NCBI RefSeq assembly: GCF_026151205.1
Contig: NC_087080.1
Coordinates: 13,277,337-13,341,336, forward strand
Direction of reading: 5' to 3'
Source of the DNA: Bolinopsis microptera
Taxonomy: Eukaryota; Ctenophora; Tentaculata; Lobata; Bolinopsidae
Length of the DNA: 64,000 nt
The number at the start of each line of letters is the position of its first letter. Position 1 is the first letter of the stretch. The notes beneath the pieces were generated by a model that worked only from the letters and a program-made list of their open reading frames with translations, was not told where the DNA came from and did not search any database. This document shows positions 1 to 15,000 of this stretch, piece by piece. The translations under genes and the position numbers were made by a program.

Positions 1-11
1 ACATCACTCAC

Positions 12-3000
12 CTCGGTTTTTCCTCGGTTTTAGGACTACCATTAGTAGTTTCAGCACTGCTGGAAACCGCTGCCTCACTCTTCACAACAGTTGCATCGTC
101 AGGGGAGGTGGACACCGCCTCCGCAGCGCTAGTACCGGTTGTGGACCCTGGTACAAAGAGGGCAAGACGTCCTCCACAGCCAGAGCAGAAGGTTACTGAG
201 TTCTGGCAGGAGTTACACTGAACCTGAAAGTGGGGTCATGGTTAGAGTTGTTATTATTGTAGTATGTGACCACAAGGCAGGGTATTATAGTAGGACAATT
301 ACAAGTAGTTACTACTAGTTACTTAGTAGTAGGACAAGTACTCGAGTAGGTTACTACTAGTTACTTAGTAGTAGGACAAGTAGTTACTACTAGTTACTTA
401 GTAGTAGGAGAAGTAGTTACTACTAGTTACTTAGTAGTAGGACAAGTAGTTACTACTAGTTACTTAGTAGTAGGACAAGTAGTTACTACTAGTTACTTAG
501 TAGTAGGACAAGTAGTTACTACTAGTTACTTAGTAGTAGGACAAGTAGTTACTACTAGTTACTTAGTAGTAGGAGAAGTAGGTTACTACTAGTTACTTAG
601 TAGTAGGACAAGTAGGTTACTACTAGTTACTTAGTAAATAGTAGTAGGAGAAGTAGGTTACGTGTAATAATAATTGTAGTATCCTGGTCACCCTACAGGG
701 CAAAAGTGGACCAGGTTCCTTCACATTATATAATGGAAACTTGAGCATTGATACTCGAAGTGGCTTGCTACAAGTGAGAGATCCCCAATATCTGTGGTTT
801 TAAACACCCTATGGCCCGCCACAAAACCAGTTAATATAGTATAATTGCGACCCAGCTGCTGCCCCTACTAAACAAGTTACAAATTGTTACCAAATCCTCC
901 GCAATTAGCCATCCCAACTAGATAATGTAAATAATGGAGCGAGATCATTATTGGAAGCTGCCCTGAAGTAGAGGATATTTGCACTTGTAGGGGCGGGGCT
1001 CACATGGGTTTTACTGGTGCCGCGCAATTCATTGCAATGTGCAGCAAACTACTCTCCTTTGTAAGTACAGGGGCGAGGTGTGATCCCTCATATTCATAAG
1101 ATCGTGATCATGATCTCATATTGTCACGTTAAGTCATATTCAGATCAGGAGATATGCTATCATCCTCCTTGTAAGCATGGATACAAACTGGAGAATATGA
1201 GAAATTGGATATACCGTGGGAAAGACTGGTTATCATTCAGTCCATTTGACCTAATCAGAATGTTCCGATTTTATGTGTTGAGGAAACTCGATTACAGATA
1301 CGCTGAGATAATAGCCTTGCTTCGATACGGATGAAGTCAGAAAGTGTTAAAAATATTTTCCATGATTGTACCCCACATTCATTGTTGAAACCTTATTAAA
1401 TAACAAATTATTTAACCTAGCGTGGGTACACGTAAAATGTGATAATTCCATATCTCCCCACCCACATCTCCTCTCCGTTTGTCATCAAGTTTCTTTTTCA
1501 ATAAATTTCCTTTCATTACAATGACCAGAGATAGTGTAATCATTGACTGTTAGAACAAACTTATCATTGACTCGCATACTTCACTCCACGTTCCAGCAAG
1601 AGCGACGACTCGTGCGATATAATAAAACCTGAACACGATCCAACCCGCGAACAGCTGCGTGATACAGAAAACAATCCTCTTTTAAAGTTGGTCGTTTTAC
1701 CTTGGACCTGGCAAGCAAGAAGCTGTAAACACTCACGTTTTGTAAAGAGATATACATGTATTACAACATAATAATCCTCTCCACCATTGGACGTTATGTA
1801 TGCATATGATTATGTACAATAACATTATTATATATCCATTATTACCGGGGCATATTTTTCTTTGTAGAAGTTGCCGGATGGTGAAGCGAGGGATGCATGA
1901 CAAAGGACACTTTCAGTCAGAGGTTACGGCAAGTTGCGAGTTTATGTAGAAATATTTATGAAGGAGCACCCAACGTGCATGTCACAAAAAATAAAGGATG
2001 TTCAGGGAGGTTATGTCATGCGGAGGAAAACGGTTGTTGAATGTTGATTTTCATTTTACACGCGGTTATTTTCTGTGTGAAATGTAAGAAAAGGGAGAAA
2101 GTGCCGACACAAGGCAAAGTCAGGAAGATCTTTCCAACACCAAGCAGTGGTTAGTAACAGGTATGTATCTGTCCGCCGCATTACATCCCTCACTTCATAT
2201 ATACTGAATACATGCGGAGGTAGCAATAACCACATACACAGGCTCACTTGCAAAGTTAATGCCCGTGTGTGTTGAGACTCAATATTTATGCAGGAAGACG
2301 CGTATACACATTACATTTATAAAGGAGTATTCAGTATATTCCTGCCTGTAGGTGTAGGGTAGAATTGTTGAGGAAGTGGCGCAATGTGACCATCGGATAG
2401 TTTATAATGTACAGTATCACGTGATTACTACTTTTGTCGGGTAGCAAAGTTTTCTTAATGTTAAATATCACGTGATTTACTTTTGCACAGTTCGATATTT
2501 TCCGAAAATCTATAATAATATTATGGTAAATGTGACGATGAAATTATAAACTTAACTTATGCCGTTTTATGTGACTATTTAGAAATATTCAAGAAATTAT
2601 GGTAAAGATACTGAAAATACGATATATGTCTGCTGTTTGATCCAATCAGTAGCAGTACATCGAGTTTCGGCACGCAGTTAATCTTCACGTCCCCTTGACA
2701 ATATCGCAAATTACACTTTTTAGAGCAAATGAAAGTTGAAATGAGCGAGGACGTAACATAATACAACATCTAAAGTGATTCAGGTTAAGTGGTATCTTTA
2801 TTCAGGGCCTAACTTAATTACACGTGGCGCAGGATCACTCTGATCAACTTTATTGGACTAAATGACAATTAATTGGAAATGTTCGTTCACTGAGAGATCT
2901 TACAGCGCCATTTTCTACCCTCATGAACATATCCATCTAGACACATGAAAATGCAGAGAAAAACCTCTGCCTTTCAGATTCGCGCCACTCTAAAATCGAC

Positions 3001-6000
3001 AGTTTGATGTCGAGACAGACGCGACTCAGTCTCTTAAAGAGACAGACGCGACGGACAGACAGACGTGACGGACAGACGGACTAACCAAGACTTCTCTGAG
3101 TTTCTCCAGCTCCAAGTTGATGCCAGATGAGGGATCTGTCTCCGTGCTCTGGTCTACAAGTCTCCCATCTCCGTCACACTCTAGCTTTATAAACCCTGAT
3201 CCTGATATATTAGCATTAGAGGTTCAACAAAGCGGTTAAACTATAAACATGTAGGTTAAATTCAGTAACAATGTTTTTTGTTTTATTCCATTGTTTATTT
3301 CTACTGGTAGGGAAATATCACCATCATGGTAATAATATGATGATTGTTTGTTACAAAAAAGCCTTAAATGTTGAACTGTAGCCTTAGCTTGGCCACATCG
3401 TAATTATAATAATACTATGATAATTCCGGCCCCAAACAATTAGATCCGCTCTGTAATAAGCCGCCCTGAAAACTCACCACTGGCTGGAGAAACAAAAGCT
3501 TTCTTATCAACTGAGTTAATCTTCTGGTTCAAATCAGCAGTTTCGTTTTTCAGCAGTAACATCAGCCTCTCCATATCCGTGTTCAGCTTCTGTAACTGCA
3601 GGGTTATATTATGTTACTCTATGATAAGATCAGGAAGCTGAAGTATGATACACATTCAGCAGCTTTGGTCATAACATCAACCATCCAGTTTGATATATCG
3701 TTTGAAACTCAGTACTGTACTTAATCAACATTAATTTTCAAACACGTTTTAAATAAAAGGCTCTAATACCACACATTTTGAGGAAGATAAAGATTGAAAC
3801 GGTGTATCATGATACTTTTACCGATAAGTTTCCATATGTGTTGAGGCACTTGTGTTGAGGCACTTGTGTTGAGGCACTTGCACTATCATTTTAATCATAC
3901 TAACAGTTTATCACTTTATCAATGTGGGGCAGAACTAGAAAAGCTCAAGATACATCTAGATCTTAAGATAAATCTCAATTGCTGCAGTGTACACATCTTG
4001 AGACACTTTATATTTAAAAAAATGCTCTCCGCATGACTTAACACATAATGGGAATTGGGACCGTTACAAAGCGCCAACCTTCCAAAATAACCCATGCATG
4101 TGGTTGCAGTAGAGACACGACAAAGACAGACAATAGGTTTGGGTTGGCCAATGTGAGCTATATCTAGATCTATATCTAGTTGGTGTGATACTCAGGAGGT
4201 CTCAAAGAGGATAATCTCACAGCACAATGGGACAACAAGCTATTTTCAGGTCTTAGAAACCAGAGTAACCCCATTTCTATAGAAAACATAATATAATGGG
4301 CATGTTGAATTGTAATAATATAATATATACATAATAAATAATATAATATATAATATATATAATAATTTTTATATAATAATAATATATAATATCTGATAAT
4401 AGCTCGTTGGTAAAAATAGCTCCGGTGCTGGGTTGCCTTAAATTTGCATTTTGCAAAGGTTTTCGTTAAAGTACAATTATATGTTCTAATACATATTATT
4501 ATATACAAATATAAACATAATATCATATATATATATAATATATATATTATATTGGCATTCGGCATATTCCAATAAATATATAATATATTATATAATAAGC
4601 AATATTTACATTTCTGGTCGATAAAAATATAGGTCCAACGCTCGTTTGCATTAAATTTGTACAGATTTTGCCTTGAAGCCAATTCCATGAGCATGTTACT
4701 GTAACTTTGATATTTTTAAATGGAGGATCTGACTGGGATGATGTTGCAGACTGCCAAACTTTCTATCTACCAGGGTGCTATCCAGTAGTCTAATCTAAAT
4801 TCTACGGAACGCCCTAAATTTCAATCGTGTAACCTAGAAAGGGCTGGTTTTTTTTTCAATCTAATCAATCTCGTGGGTCTATAACAAGCGAGACGAGCGA
4901 GACAGACGAACGGGACGAACGAGACAGACGTTCACGCCCGAACGCCGCGACCAGGTGCCAAGTCTGAGAAGTCTAAACTCTGTCTCTAACACTCCTCCTT
5001 TTTTTTCTATTTCTTTCATGATCAGCTCCAGGCAGTTTTTGAATCAATCAATAATTGGAAAAAACCATCCAGCTTTAAAAGAGTAGTACACTCCGGTACT
5101 TTTCAACAGTTTTTAAAGATGACAAGGAACATTTATTTCACACAGCATGTATACACAAGGTACATTATAACGCTATAGCTCTTTGTATAAGTACTGCCGC
5201 GTACAGACTAGAAAAAACTGATTAACATGAAAATTTTAGAAATAAAGAACGACTGACGAAAGCGAAAGTGAAATGCATAGCACGTACCTGAATAAGGTTC
5301 ATCTTATCGTCCTGTTGTAGAGCGTAGAGTGAGTTGATGAACAGTTTCAGCTGTCTGATACACTCCGTCATGTTCACACACATGTACCTTAGGATACAAA
5401 GAGATGTTATAAATCTCTTCCCTTCAGGAGGGGAGGCGATGAATTATTGTGCTGCCTGGGTAACTTAACATCCAGTACGATTTTAGTTTTGCAATATCAT
5501 AATATTACTGAGCTGGGGTTACTATCTACTGTCTTAGGGCTCTATTTAAAGTTGCCCCCACAAGTAATAGTAAGCAGATAAGAAGTATCATTAGAAGTAT
5601 TTCCCTCGAATAGTAGGACTAATAAAGTAGGCTCTTTCTGGCTATAAAACGGCACTTGAAGGCGTTCTATAAGGGCTAAATTTCAAAATAAAACGGCTAA
5701 ATTGATAACTGGGAGGTGGCTGTCGCTACAAAACAAAGCCATGATATGCAAACGCAAAATACTGTTAAATTCCACCTAATTTAATTCGAGACAAAACTTT
5801 ACGATAACATTATCTCACTATCACGTTTCTTGCTGATCATGCATTCCTATGTACTGCATTGAAGCATTGAAAGCGAATCTAGAATTATTTTAGGAATTTA
5901 AGTAGAAGACGTGACTGGAAATAAAGCGTAACTTGATAATTCAGACACGAAATCATAGGTGCTTCCCTACTTTTGTTTTCTTGGAACGAAGCTAAACATA

Positions 6001-9000
6001 CCCAACATTGCAATTAATATTTAAAATTTACGAAATGGAGCGTGAGAAGTCCCGAAAGTTCAATAAATGCGAATATAAATAATATGTAATAAAGTGTAGC
6101 TGTTATAAAATGTACCTGGAGAAGGAGCTGCGATTTGGGGTGAGGGTACCGTTGGAAGGTACACTGGTCACTGGGGAGTTACTCGCGTTCATAAAGTTGG
6201 GTAGACTCTGAAAGAGGGGTAAGTTGTAACCTTGCTTTAGAGCTTTAGATATTTAACCATCATCATTAATTTATATTTATCCATTTCGTTCTTCAATCAA
6301 TCAAGCCTGTGCTGGAAATCCCAAAGAATCTAACCTCTAAAATTTATGATTTATAACCCTTCCCACAAATTACCAGAATATCCCCGATAACTTACCTGCA
6401 TGAACCGGGGGGACAACATGTCAGGTGAAACTGATAGCATGGAGTTGATACCACTCTGCATGAGCTGACCGTTCAGTGGTGGCATTGTCAGACCCGCGAT
6501 CGGCGAATTCTGAAAAAGTATAATTTTAGATTTTATATTAAATTATTATATTATTTTGGCGGAATCCCGTAACATAGAGAGTTACTGATAATGATATCAG
6601 TTGAAAGTTTTAAAACAAACAGTTCCGTCGCTATAACCAAGTACCAGAACCGGATATAATTTTAATTCCACATTTACAGGGTCCCTTCAAATGGAGATTA
6701 CGGCTGTTTCATTATATTGCAACCGAGACAACTTCCTGAAACTTGGTAATCAAACACAAGAAAATGTCTGGATATATATTTTGAGCAGTGAGCATTTGAA
6801 CACGTATCCTTGAGTACCCACTTATTAGAACCTCTTTTAGCCTCTATTCCAGCTCCGATTTTAGCCGATAGTCTAAAAACCCAGTACTTCAACAGATCGC
6901 GTCTAGACATGGCAGCCTTCTTTATACCTTTACAGATACGAGATTATTCAATGAGACTAAATAATAGCTCACGGCTATCTAACATGATCCCTAACTCCCT
7001 ATACTCGCAGTACAGGTAGTAGTAGTCTGCAAGTGTGAATAAGCTTAAAGATGTGCTACCTCAGTTATATCATTATTTAGATCTGACAAAGGAGAGAAGT
7101 GGAGGCTACCAGGTGGTTAATGTTCACAACATGTTAACGCTTGGATCACAGCAGTACCATATGGGCACCTAGTTATTAGCCACGAGATGTTCTGATCAGA
7201 TCGTGTTGCAGAGAACGGGTCGTTCGTCCGGAATATTATGTGGCGTCTGAGTGATATCTATCTTTTCGCTGCGGCTACAATTAAACATGTTCTCATTCTG
7301 TGCGAACACATCAATATTCATGGAAATTAGCAATGATTTCGTAAATATCACATTTCTGTTGATCGGAAAAAATGAATGTGTTAGAAATTGTAAACAATAT
7401 CAGGATCACGTACCATAGAAGTAGGAAGTTTGCCTCCGGGGTAAGTGAAGGGGTTCTTCAGATTTCCTGTGTGGTTGATATTCCGGTATCCCTGACTGTC
7501 GAGATACTGTGACAACGGCTCAAACAAACTCGCTGAAATGACGCACTCTGTCAACTTTTGTATCTTGTCGAACACTAGGAAAAGTTTTATTATCTTGTTT
7601 ATACGGGAGATAGAAACCACTAAAGTTTTTCCATTTTTTTTCAGAGACAACAGCTTGAGCATTCTCGGTGCAATTATGAGACACAGAACTGGAGGTAAAT
7701 TATGCCGTTATTGTTTTTACAATCAGAGTTGACAGGTCTAGGTGGTTGACATGTGACGTTTCAAAGTCCAAGCCATTAGGGTGCGGCCCACTTGTTCTAT
7801 TTTAGTCCACCAGTTTTCTGACACTTTGTAGCCCGATAGCCCAAGTTATTTACGTAGTTATTTACGTATTAATTATTTACGTATTAAGCCGAATTTTTTG
7901 CGTTTCCAAAACCGCTCGATGGGCAGTTAAAATTAGTTTTGTTCCAAACCAGACATTTATAAATGTCTTGAAACGATGTAATCTCGTAGCTGGAGTGAAG
8001 AAACTTTTAAGTTTGATTAATGCTGTTAAGCGAAAACCGTGACTAGATCGGGCACCAATAAAAGTGAGATCAACGCGAGTTCAATCATTGATTTAGGTAT
8101 ATTGTCCGAGACAAATGATTTCTTCGATCTTCAATAATTAAATCATAATCAAGTTATGGATAATTTACTTGTCCCGCTGCTTTTAGAAGTCATTAAAACT
8201 ATTAACACTATCCGTGAACAGCTGTTAGTTAAAAATGTGAAGCGATTGAGAAGAACTTATTATTGGCGCTACAAATAAAAACGGGAGATAAAGAAAACCG
8301 AGTATGTAATTGATAGTCTCTAAGTCTTTGTTGCAAGATGAAAAATGGAAAGTAGTTACTAGCAAAAGCGCTGGTTTCTGCAGAGTTATCGATATCATAA
8401 TATTATGATCGTTTGTTTGTTGCTGATCGGAAAGTTACAGATCATTTGTCTCGTTCTTAATAGAGGTCATTAAAACTATTAAACGTTTCCTTAAACTTTA
8501 GATCAGGACTATAAAAAGTTTCCGTATACTTCGAACCCCAAGAACGTGCGATTAAGAAGATCACTTAATTATGGTCCTGGTAAAAAAGGAAATTAACGCA
8601 CGGAATGCACGGACACCCCGGGAAATTGTAACAATCCTCAAGGGTCCAAGCGCCGAGGTAAGATACTATTAAACCCTTTTTGTTTTACATGATGTTGTAT
8701 CATGAATAACTGAGGTGCTTAAATGATTGAGAAGGAATATTTTATTAATATTAAAGTATTAATGCCTGCCTCATGTTTATGATGATTTTAAAATATTGTG
8801 CTGAAATTTAAAATTTTAGGAACCGAAAAAAGTGCTCCCCCACTGACATTTTCCTCAAATTGTGATTAAATTTTGATTTTTTAAATCCGCACAAATTGTC
8901 AAAATAACAATCCCATTAATAGAGAGCAAATTTCTGCAAAGTATTAGTATGATGTCATGGCAAGCACGGAGTATTAATTTGAGTACGGTTGCATAAAGGT

Positions 9001-12000
9001 ATGAAATCTGGCCCGTGACAGCAGTAGCTGTTTTAAAAGTTTTAAAAGTTTAAAATTTAAAGCACTCGAAGGCCTGAGTATTTTGGTTTCAGTTACAGTA
9101 CTCACCTTTTGCTAGAACATATTTTAACTACTGTCTTTTTAAGCTCATTGACAGGCAATTTCTCGATATTGATGCCGAAACCTACACATTCCTTACTTCC
9201 ACCAGGATAAATACTGCCACTGGTATAATAGCTGGCAGTTGTCCCCAGGATATCAAAAGCAGTAGATATTTATTTTTTCCAGAATAAATTGAAAGATGTC
9301 GCCCCGTGCCCCTAATCATTAATTCAGTTATGGATAATTTTTGTCTCCTCAATATTTAGAGGTAATTAAAACTATTAACATTTTTCGTGAACTAAATTTT
9401 TAAATTCTGAAGCGACTAAGAATAACTTACTATTGTCTCTGTGCAAATAAAAACGGGAAATAAATAACTTATCGCTAAGTGAGCCCCATGAAAAATAAAA
9501 TCATATGATCACTATAAAATCTCATTCAGTGGTATAAAAATAAAATGATAAGTTGAAGAAATAGTTGATAATATAAGGCTGGTACTTACCATTAGCTCTG
9601 GATACAGGAGAGATAGGGCTGGGCAGATAGGTGGGAGTAATAGCACACAACTTCTCCTCCTGTTCTGTTGCTAACAATTGTTGTAACACCGCACTCCGAG
9701 TCAGGCCGAAGAAGTCAGGTCCTGCCCACGCTTTCTTTGTCGGGATATCAATTTCCTGGTGTGGATGTTTTTCAAGGGAGGAAATGTTAACAGCCCGGGT
9801 TGGATTAACGGCATTTGCCGTAATAATTGACCATATAATTATAGTTTGTGAATATATTTGCGTTTATGGATAAGGATTGAGGTTTCATCTAGGTTTCATC
9901 TAGCTACTGCAGAACATTGGTCCGTTTAACTCACCTTCATGAACTCCTGCACAACTTTGGTTGAGTTGAAGTCTTCCCGGGAGGAATTCTTGCAGGAGCA
10001 TCTGTAGAAAGGCCGACCTTCTTTTGCGAGAATCTGAAAAATTGTCAATATAAAGTGATATTAACTATGTTTAAATTTCGGACGTAAATCTGTTTCCAGC
10101 AATAAAAAGATAAATTTCTTTCAATGTGGCTCCATTCCACTCAGCAACTTGTTACTTGCTTGACTTCAGTCAATAGTTACTAAATCATATCTTACGCAAT
10201 ATATAACGGCCACTTGATGTGTCGCTATGGCAAACAGTAAGTTTACAGAGTTACAGATTCCTTTATTAACCTATTAACGTAAAAGTGGGTTTGCCACGGG
10301 CCACGGCGTAGAAAAATATAATTCTTCGCCGTACAACAAGGAAATAGGGTTGAAGAGATCAATCTTGGAGATAAGTTATGATCGAAGTCACTAATGGACG
10401 GTAAAATTGCTTCCTTTAAAGAGTGCTTCCGTGTAATTTTCAGTATATTAGGCAGCAAAAGATAAGACTACTGTGACAAAGTATTGATAAATCTATCTTC
10501 GGGATACTAAAATGTTTAAATTTAGGATAAATTACAAGCTGCAAAGAGTCAATTAAATATTTTGGTGTTAGGTCATGGCCAGAAATTATTAAAAATTGGA
10601 ACAAAACGATAAAATGCGGATTAACAATTAACATGGATCTAATTCCTGATCTCGAGGAATTTTCTGGACAGTAGATTGCAAGCTAATTGAGATGGTAACA
10701 AGGCCTTTATTTGGTTATTTTTGGCACATTAAGTAAATTCCATTTCAATCTGTTATCAGGTTCAAGATTGAAGGCTAGTAATCTGAGTTTTAATCCAGGC
10801 CTGGATTAAATTATCATATAATTATTATTTTATTTAATAAATTCTTAAATTAATTGAGTTTTATGATCCCTTAGTCCGTGGTTCACGGTACGTTTAATTC
10901 TACGTTCATAAATTAGACAAGTTAACAATATTTATTGGAAGCCCAATTCGGAAATAGACTTTAAATGATTTATTTGTGTGACAAACTCGATCTCTGCTTT
11001 TTGGGGCCGAATGTGGCTGTTATGGTTCTCATGGCAACCTCTGAAATCTGAATCTTAGCAATAACCATTATAACAATTATAAATTTGTAGCCGTTGAACG
11101 ATCGAAAAGTATGTACTACGGTCGGAATTTTAAATAAATACTATAACTTTGAGTGAAATGTCTCAAATCTCACCTCGCTGAGGATGAAAACTTCCTCGTT
11201 GCTGGTGTTGCGCGCGCACCGCAGAGCGCGGTACCCCGGCTGCAACCTGTACCTCCGATTGGAGTGCTTGTAAAACCAAAACTGATCCTGTAATTGGAAT
11301 TATACTGCTAGTATTGTAAGGCTGATTCAGAGATTCAAATGAACCAATCATACCAATCATAAACAAGTAAGAAACACTGATTTTGGATAATAATAAGTGA
11401 AAGGGAGAAATAAATACAAATGTGGGGCTGCAGCCCTCTACTCTCTTAGATAACATGAACAGTAAATCTTTGCTCCAAACTCCAACAACACTAACCGGAG
11501 TAGGATAGGCTTTTCCCACGCTCTGCAGTTCAACCCAGGTTACATTGAGGGCTTCCTCGCTTCTTGAACCGGTTGATACGGGACTGAAAGGGTTAAACCG
11601 TTACAGAGATCCTGAATGTTCGAGTAACACCATCTGCATCATGTGGTGACTTGCAGTAATCGGGATTCGGGACTACTACAGTTTAACGTATGAGATTTTA
11701 GCGTTTTAGAGGTATAAATGCACCTGATTTCCTTATACGATTAATAGTATGTTAAATGGTCACCAAAGCTTTAAAGTTACAGAAGCTATATACTTCGAAA
11801 GATATATTTCGAAAGATTCATCAAAGTTGACATTTACCTTGTGTTGGAGGTGACAGGTGAACTGTGGGTGGTAGCCAGAGAGTTCAGTACCAGACCAGGA
11901 AGTGAACCGTTACCGTTCAGCAACAACCCGTTCAACCTGAGGTTAGAGGGGCGTTAAATCTCATTAAATCAGTTGTAAGAGGGGCGTGGCATCTTGCCAG

Positions 12001-15000
12001 GAACTTGGAAGAGCAGTTTCCAGGCTGTTTCCAGAGAAACACTAAGTGTTATGAAAACAGAGCAGAATTGAGTAGTCACGTACGCGTGGTTATCATTGTT
12101 ATCATTCCGAGTGGGGCTGTTGTGGTTGGAGGTGGAGGAGAGACTGTGGATACCGTTCTCCAGGTTCTTAACCATGGCATCGTTAGCCAGGGAGCTGACC
12201 ATGGTCGGGGCGTACAGGTTGGAGAACAGCAGGTCTTTTGGAGCGGAGTATTTTACCATGTTCCAGCTCTGGGAGGGAGGGGTTGTTAGAATGGTACGTG
12301 GGGGGGGGGGGAGACAATATATTATATCTCCAGCTCTGAGAGGAGGGGTTGTTAGAATGGTACGTGGGGGAGACAATATATTATATCTTTTATTTTATCA
12401 AATAATGGTTATATTATACTGAGATCTGGAGTAATTAATAATAAATAAATACTTAAGCAATAAATATTAAGACTTCATATTACCTAATTTTTAAAGGACC
12501 AGTTAACTGAAAAAAAAGTTATCCTCATATTTTGACAGATTGTGACAAATAGCAAACTAAGCAACGAGTCGAAATTCCTAAATCTCTAACTGCTCTCTAA
12601 CGCGTGTAAATAGCGTTTGTATTATTTTGGCGATGACGTCATAAAGTCCCTCTTGCGCGCAGAGTAGCTCGTGAGACTGTATTTTACAGGTAAAAAATGG
12701 ACATAATACAATCTTTTCCCCCGAATAACTCGAAAAGTAAGTAATTTAGGGTACATGTTGCTTCATAAGTTGTATATAAACATGGCCATTCTGCACAATT
12801 TGCACACATTCAAAAACCTTTAGCGCCTTCATAGCCCCATTAACCAGATACCCATAGTTTTGCATGATTTCTGGAACCGAAAATCAGTTTTTCGCCAATA
12901 ACTGAAAAAGTAAGCACTTTAAGGCATATGTTTGTTCGTAAGTCATATATTAATATGCTAATTGCGGTTCTTTTGCATCCTGTCTGAAGACTCCATCACG
13001 ATCATATCGAAAATGGGCTTAGCACCACGCCCAAAATGGTTTTTGGCGAATTTATCGAAAAGTAAGGATTTTAGGCCATGTGTTGCTCAATAACTCCTAT
13101 ATAAACATGCATATGCGGCTTCGTTCAAGCCTATTTTGAAGTCTCTACGACCTTCAGAAGCAAGGGGTCGGTTACGTTATTGGGTCAATATGGGCGTGGC
13201 CCTCCTGGGTTTTCTCCACGGTCAAAAAAATGTCTCCAAACGAAAATCGTTTAATCATAACTTCGGGAAGGTCTGTGCAAAGTTTCGTGAGTATTAGAAC
13301 ATTTGCAGGTTCATTTCCATAAATGTCCATAAATGACTGGACTACACAACTTTAGAGTTAACTTTAGAGAAACTCATAAGTCATTTATCTCAAATTAAGC
13401 TGTTAGTGTCCATGATCAACCTCTGGCGACAATGTTTTACGTGAAATGTAAAAATCAGGAGTAATATAAAAAAGGTATTTTAGATTAAAGTGCTAGCTCA
13501 TAGTTTTAGAATTGTATAGATTAACGTTGGTCATTTAGCCATCTAACAATCGATCGTGCCGTAATACATCGCCAGAGAATAATAGGGTCTTGGAAATTCT
13601 ATAGTTGTTCAGTGGGTCGATCGACTGAACACGTTTGCACTTGGTATTTAAACTTACCAGTAGTTTATTTATATTATGCACCGATGATAATGCAATTAGG
13701 ATAACAACTAGGTAAGCCGGAAGTCTAATTCAAAACACACCTCACACCGTACACACCTCCAATCAGTAATTTTACTATTTGGTAGACCGGGTATTTTGGC
13801 GGGAATTCTGTTCCACGGCACTGTTCTGATAGAAGCTACTTCTACTAATGGTCCCAGAGGAACGGCCGTAAAGTAGCCAGACTTCTTGTCTCGTGTACTG
13901 GCAGACACTTGCAGATTAAAGTTAGAAATTTCGCTATGCTATAAATATAATTGCTCTCGGAATTGAACAAACTCCTACTTATCTGTATCCTTTCTAAATT
14001 CGTTAGAGTTTCATGGACTGGGGAAAAATAATCGGTACAGTCTCCCTGCTTGTGTAATTAAGCAATGAAAACAATCCAAAATTATCACATATGACATAAG
14101 TTGTAATAGCAGAAACTTTCTAACCGTACATTCACCCGCCACTGTTCAAGAACCTATATCACTGTTTAAAATCATAACGTGAGCACTGTACATCCAATCA
14201 GCTATTCCTTTAGTTAGGATGATAGCCAAAACTATAAGGATTTTGGAGAACTAGGGTAATAGTCACAATTCTAAAATTTGAGTGAGTTACACGTGTTTTA
14301 TTGACGATGATAAACATTTGTAATGTAAATTACGCTATGCAAGCGCGCACTGAGGGACTTTATGACGTCACGAGGCCACAGCTTATTATTGCAATAACAC
14401 GCGTTACACGTACGCTAGAGAGTTGGTTCTTTCGGCGATACGATTCTTTACCAGTTTGTCACAGCTGATTTAAATCTTAGCCAAATTGGAGACTACAAAT
14501 TTTTCAGTTAACTGGTCCTTTAAGTAGGTTATTACCTACAATTTATGGCCTAGTATTATAGTGACCAATGGGTCACATTTAATGTGATTTTCTTTTATTT
14601 ACATATTATTATAGCACCAGTAATTGCCAAGATAACATCTCAAAATTGAGAACCAATCAAATATTAAAATACAAATGAAAATATAATTTAATAATTTCAT
14701 TCGGGATAATGCTAGATTGATCTCTTCAAATTGTTCATCTCCATTCATTTAATTAATTTATCCATTGAATAATTGAATTATTTGTGATGCATTTCTCGCG
14801 AATGGATTTATTAATTATACGATTATTTGTTCACTTCTTGCTTTTCTTACTTAACAATAGAGTGGACACTGGTAAGCATGTATTATAATTTCTATTTAGT
14901 GAAATTAAAGGCCTCTAAAGGCCTCTAAATTAACAGTTATCAACATAATTCAGGCATTTGAAGGGTTCACACGATATAATGCAAGCTAGCTGAAGTCCAA

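Noticed and set aside
301-660. CRISPR-like array
   Set aside because: The units are contiguous with no unique spacers, and the context is an animal intron.
4176-4694. 172-codon open frame on the minus strand
   Set aside because: It runs through AT microsatellite sequence and is Ile/Tyr low complexity; it lies inside a FYR-gene intron.
12005-12422. Plus-strand open frames over 12005-12422
   Set aside because: They are shadows of the minus-strand FYR-gene exon and of the duplicated GT-rich splice region.
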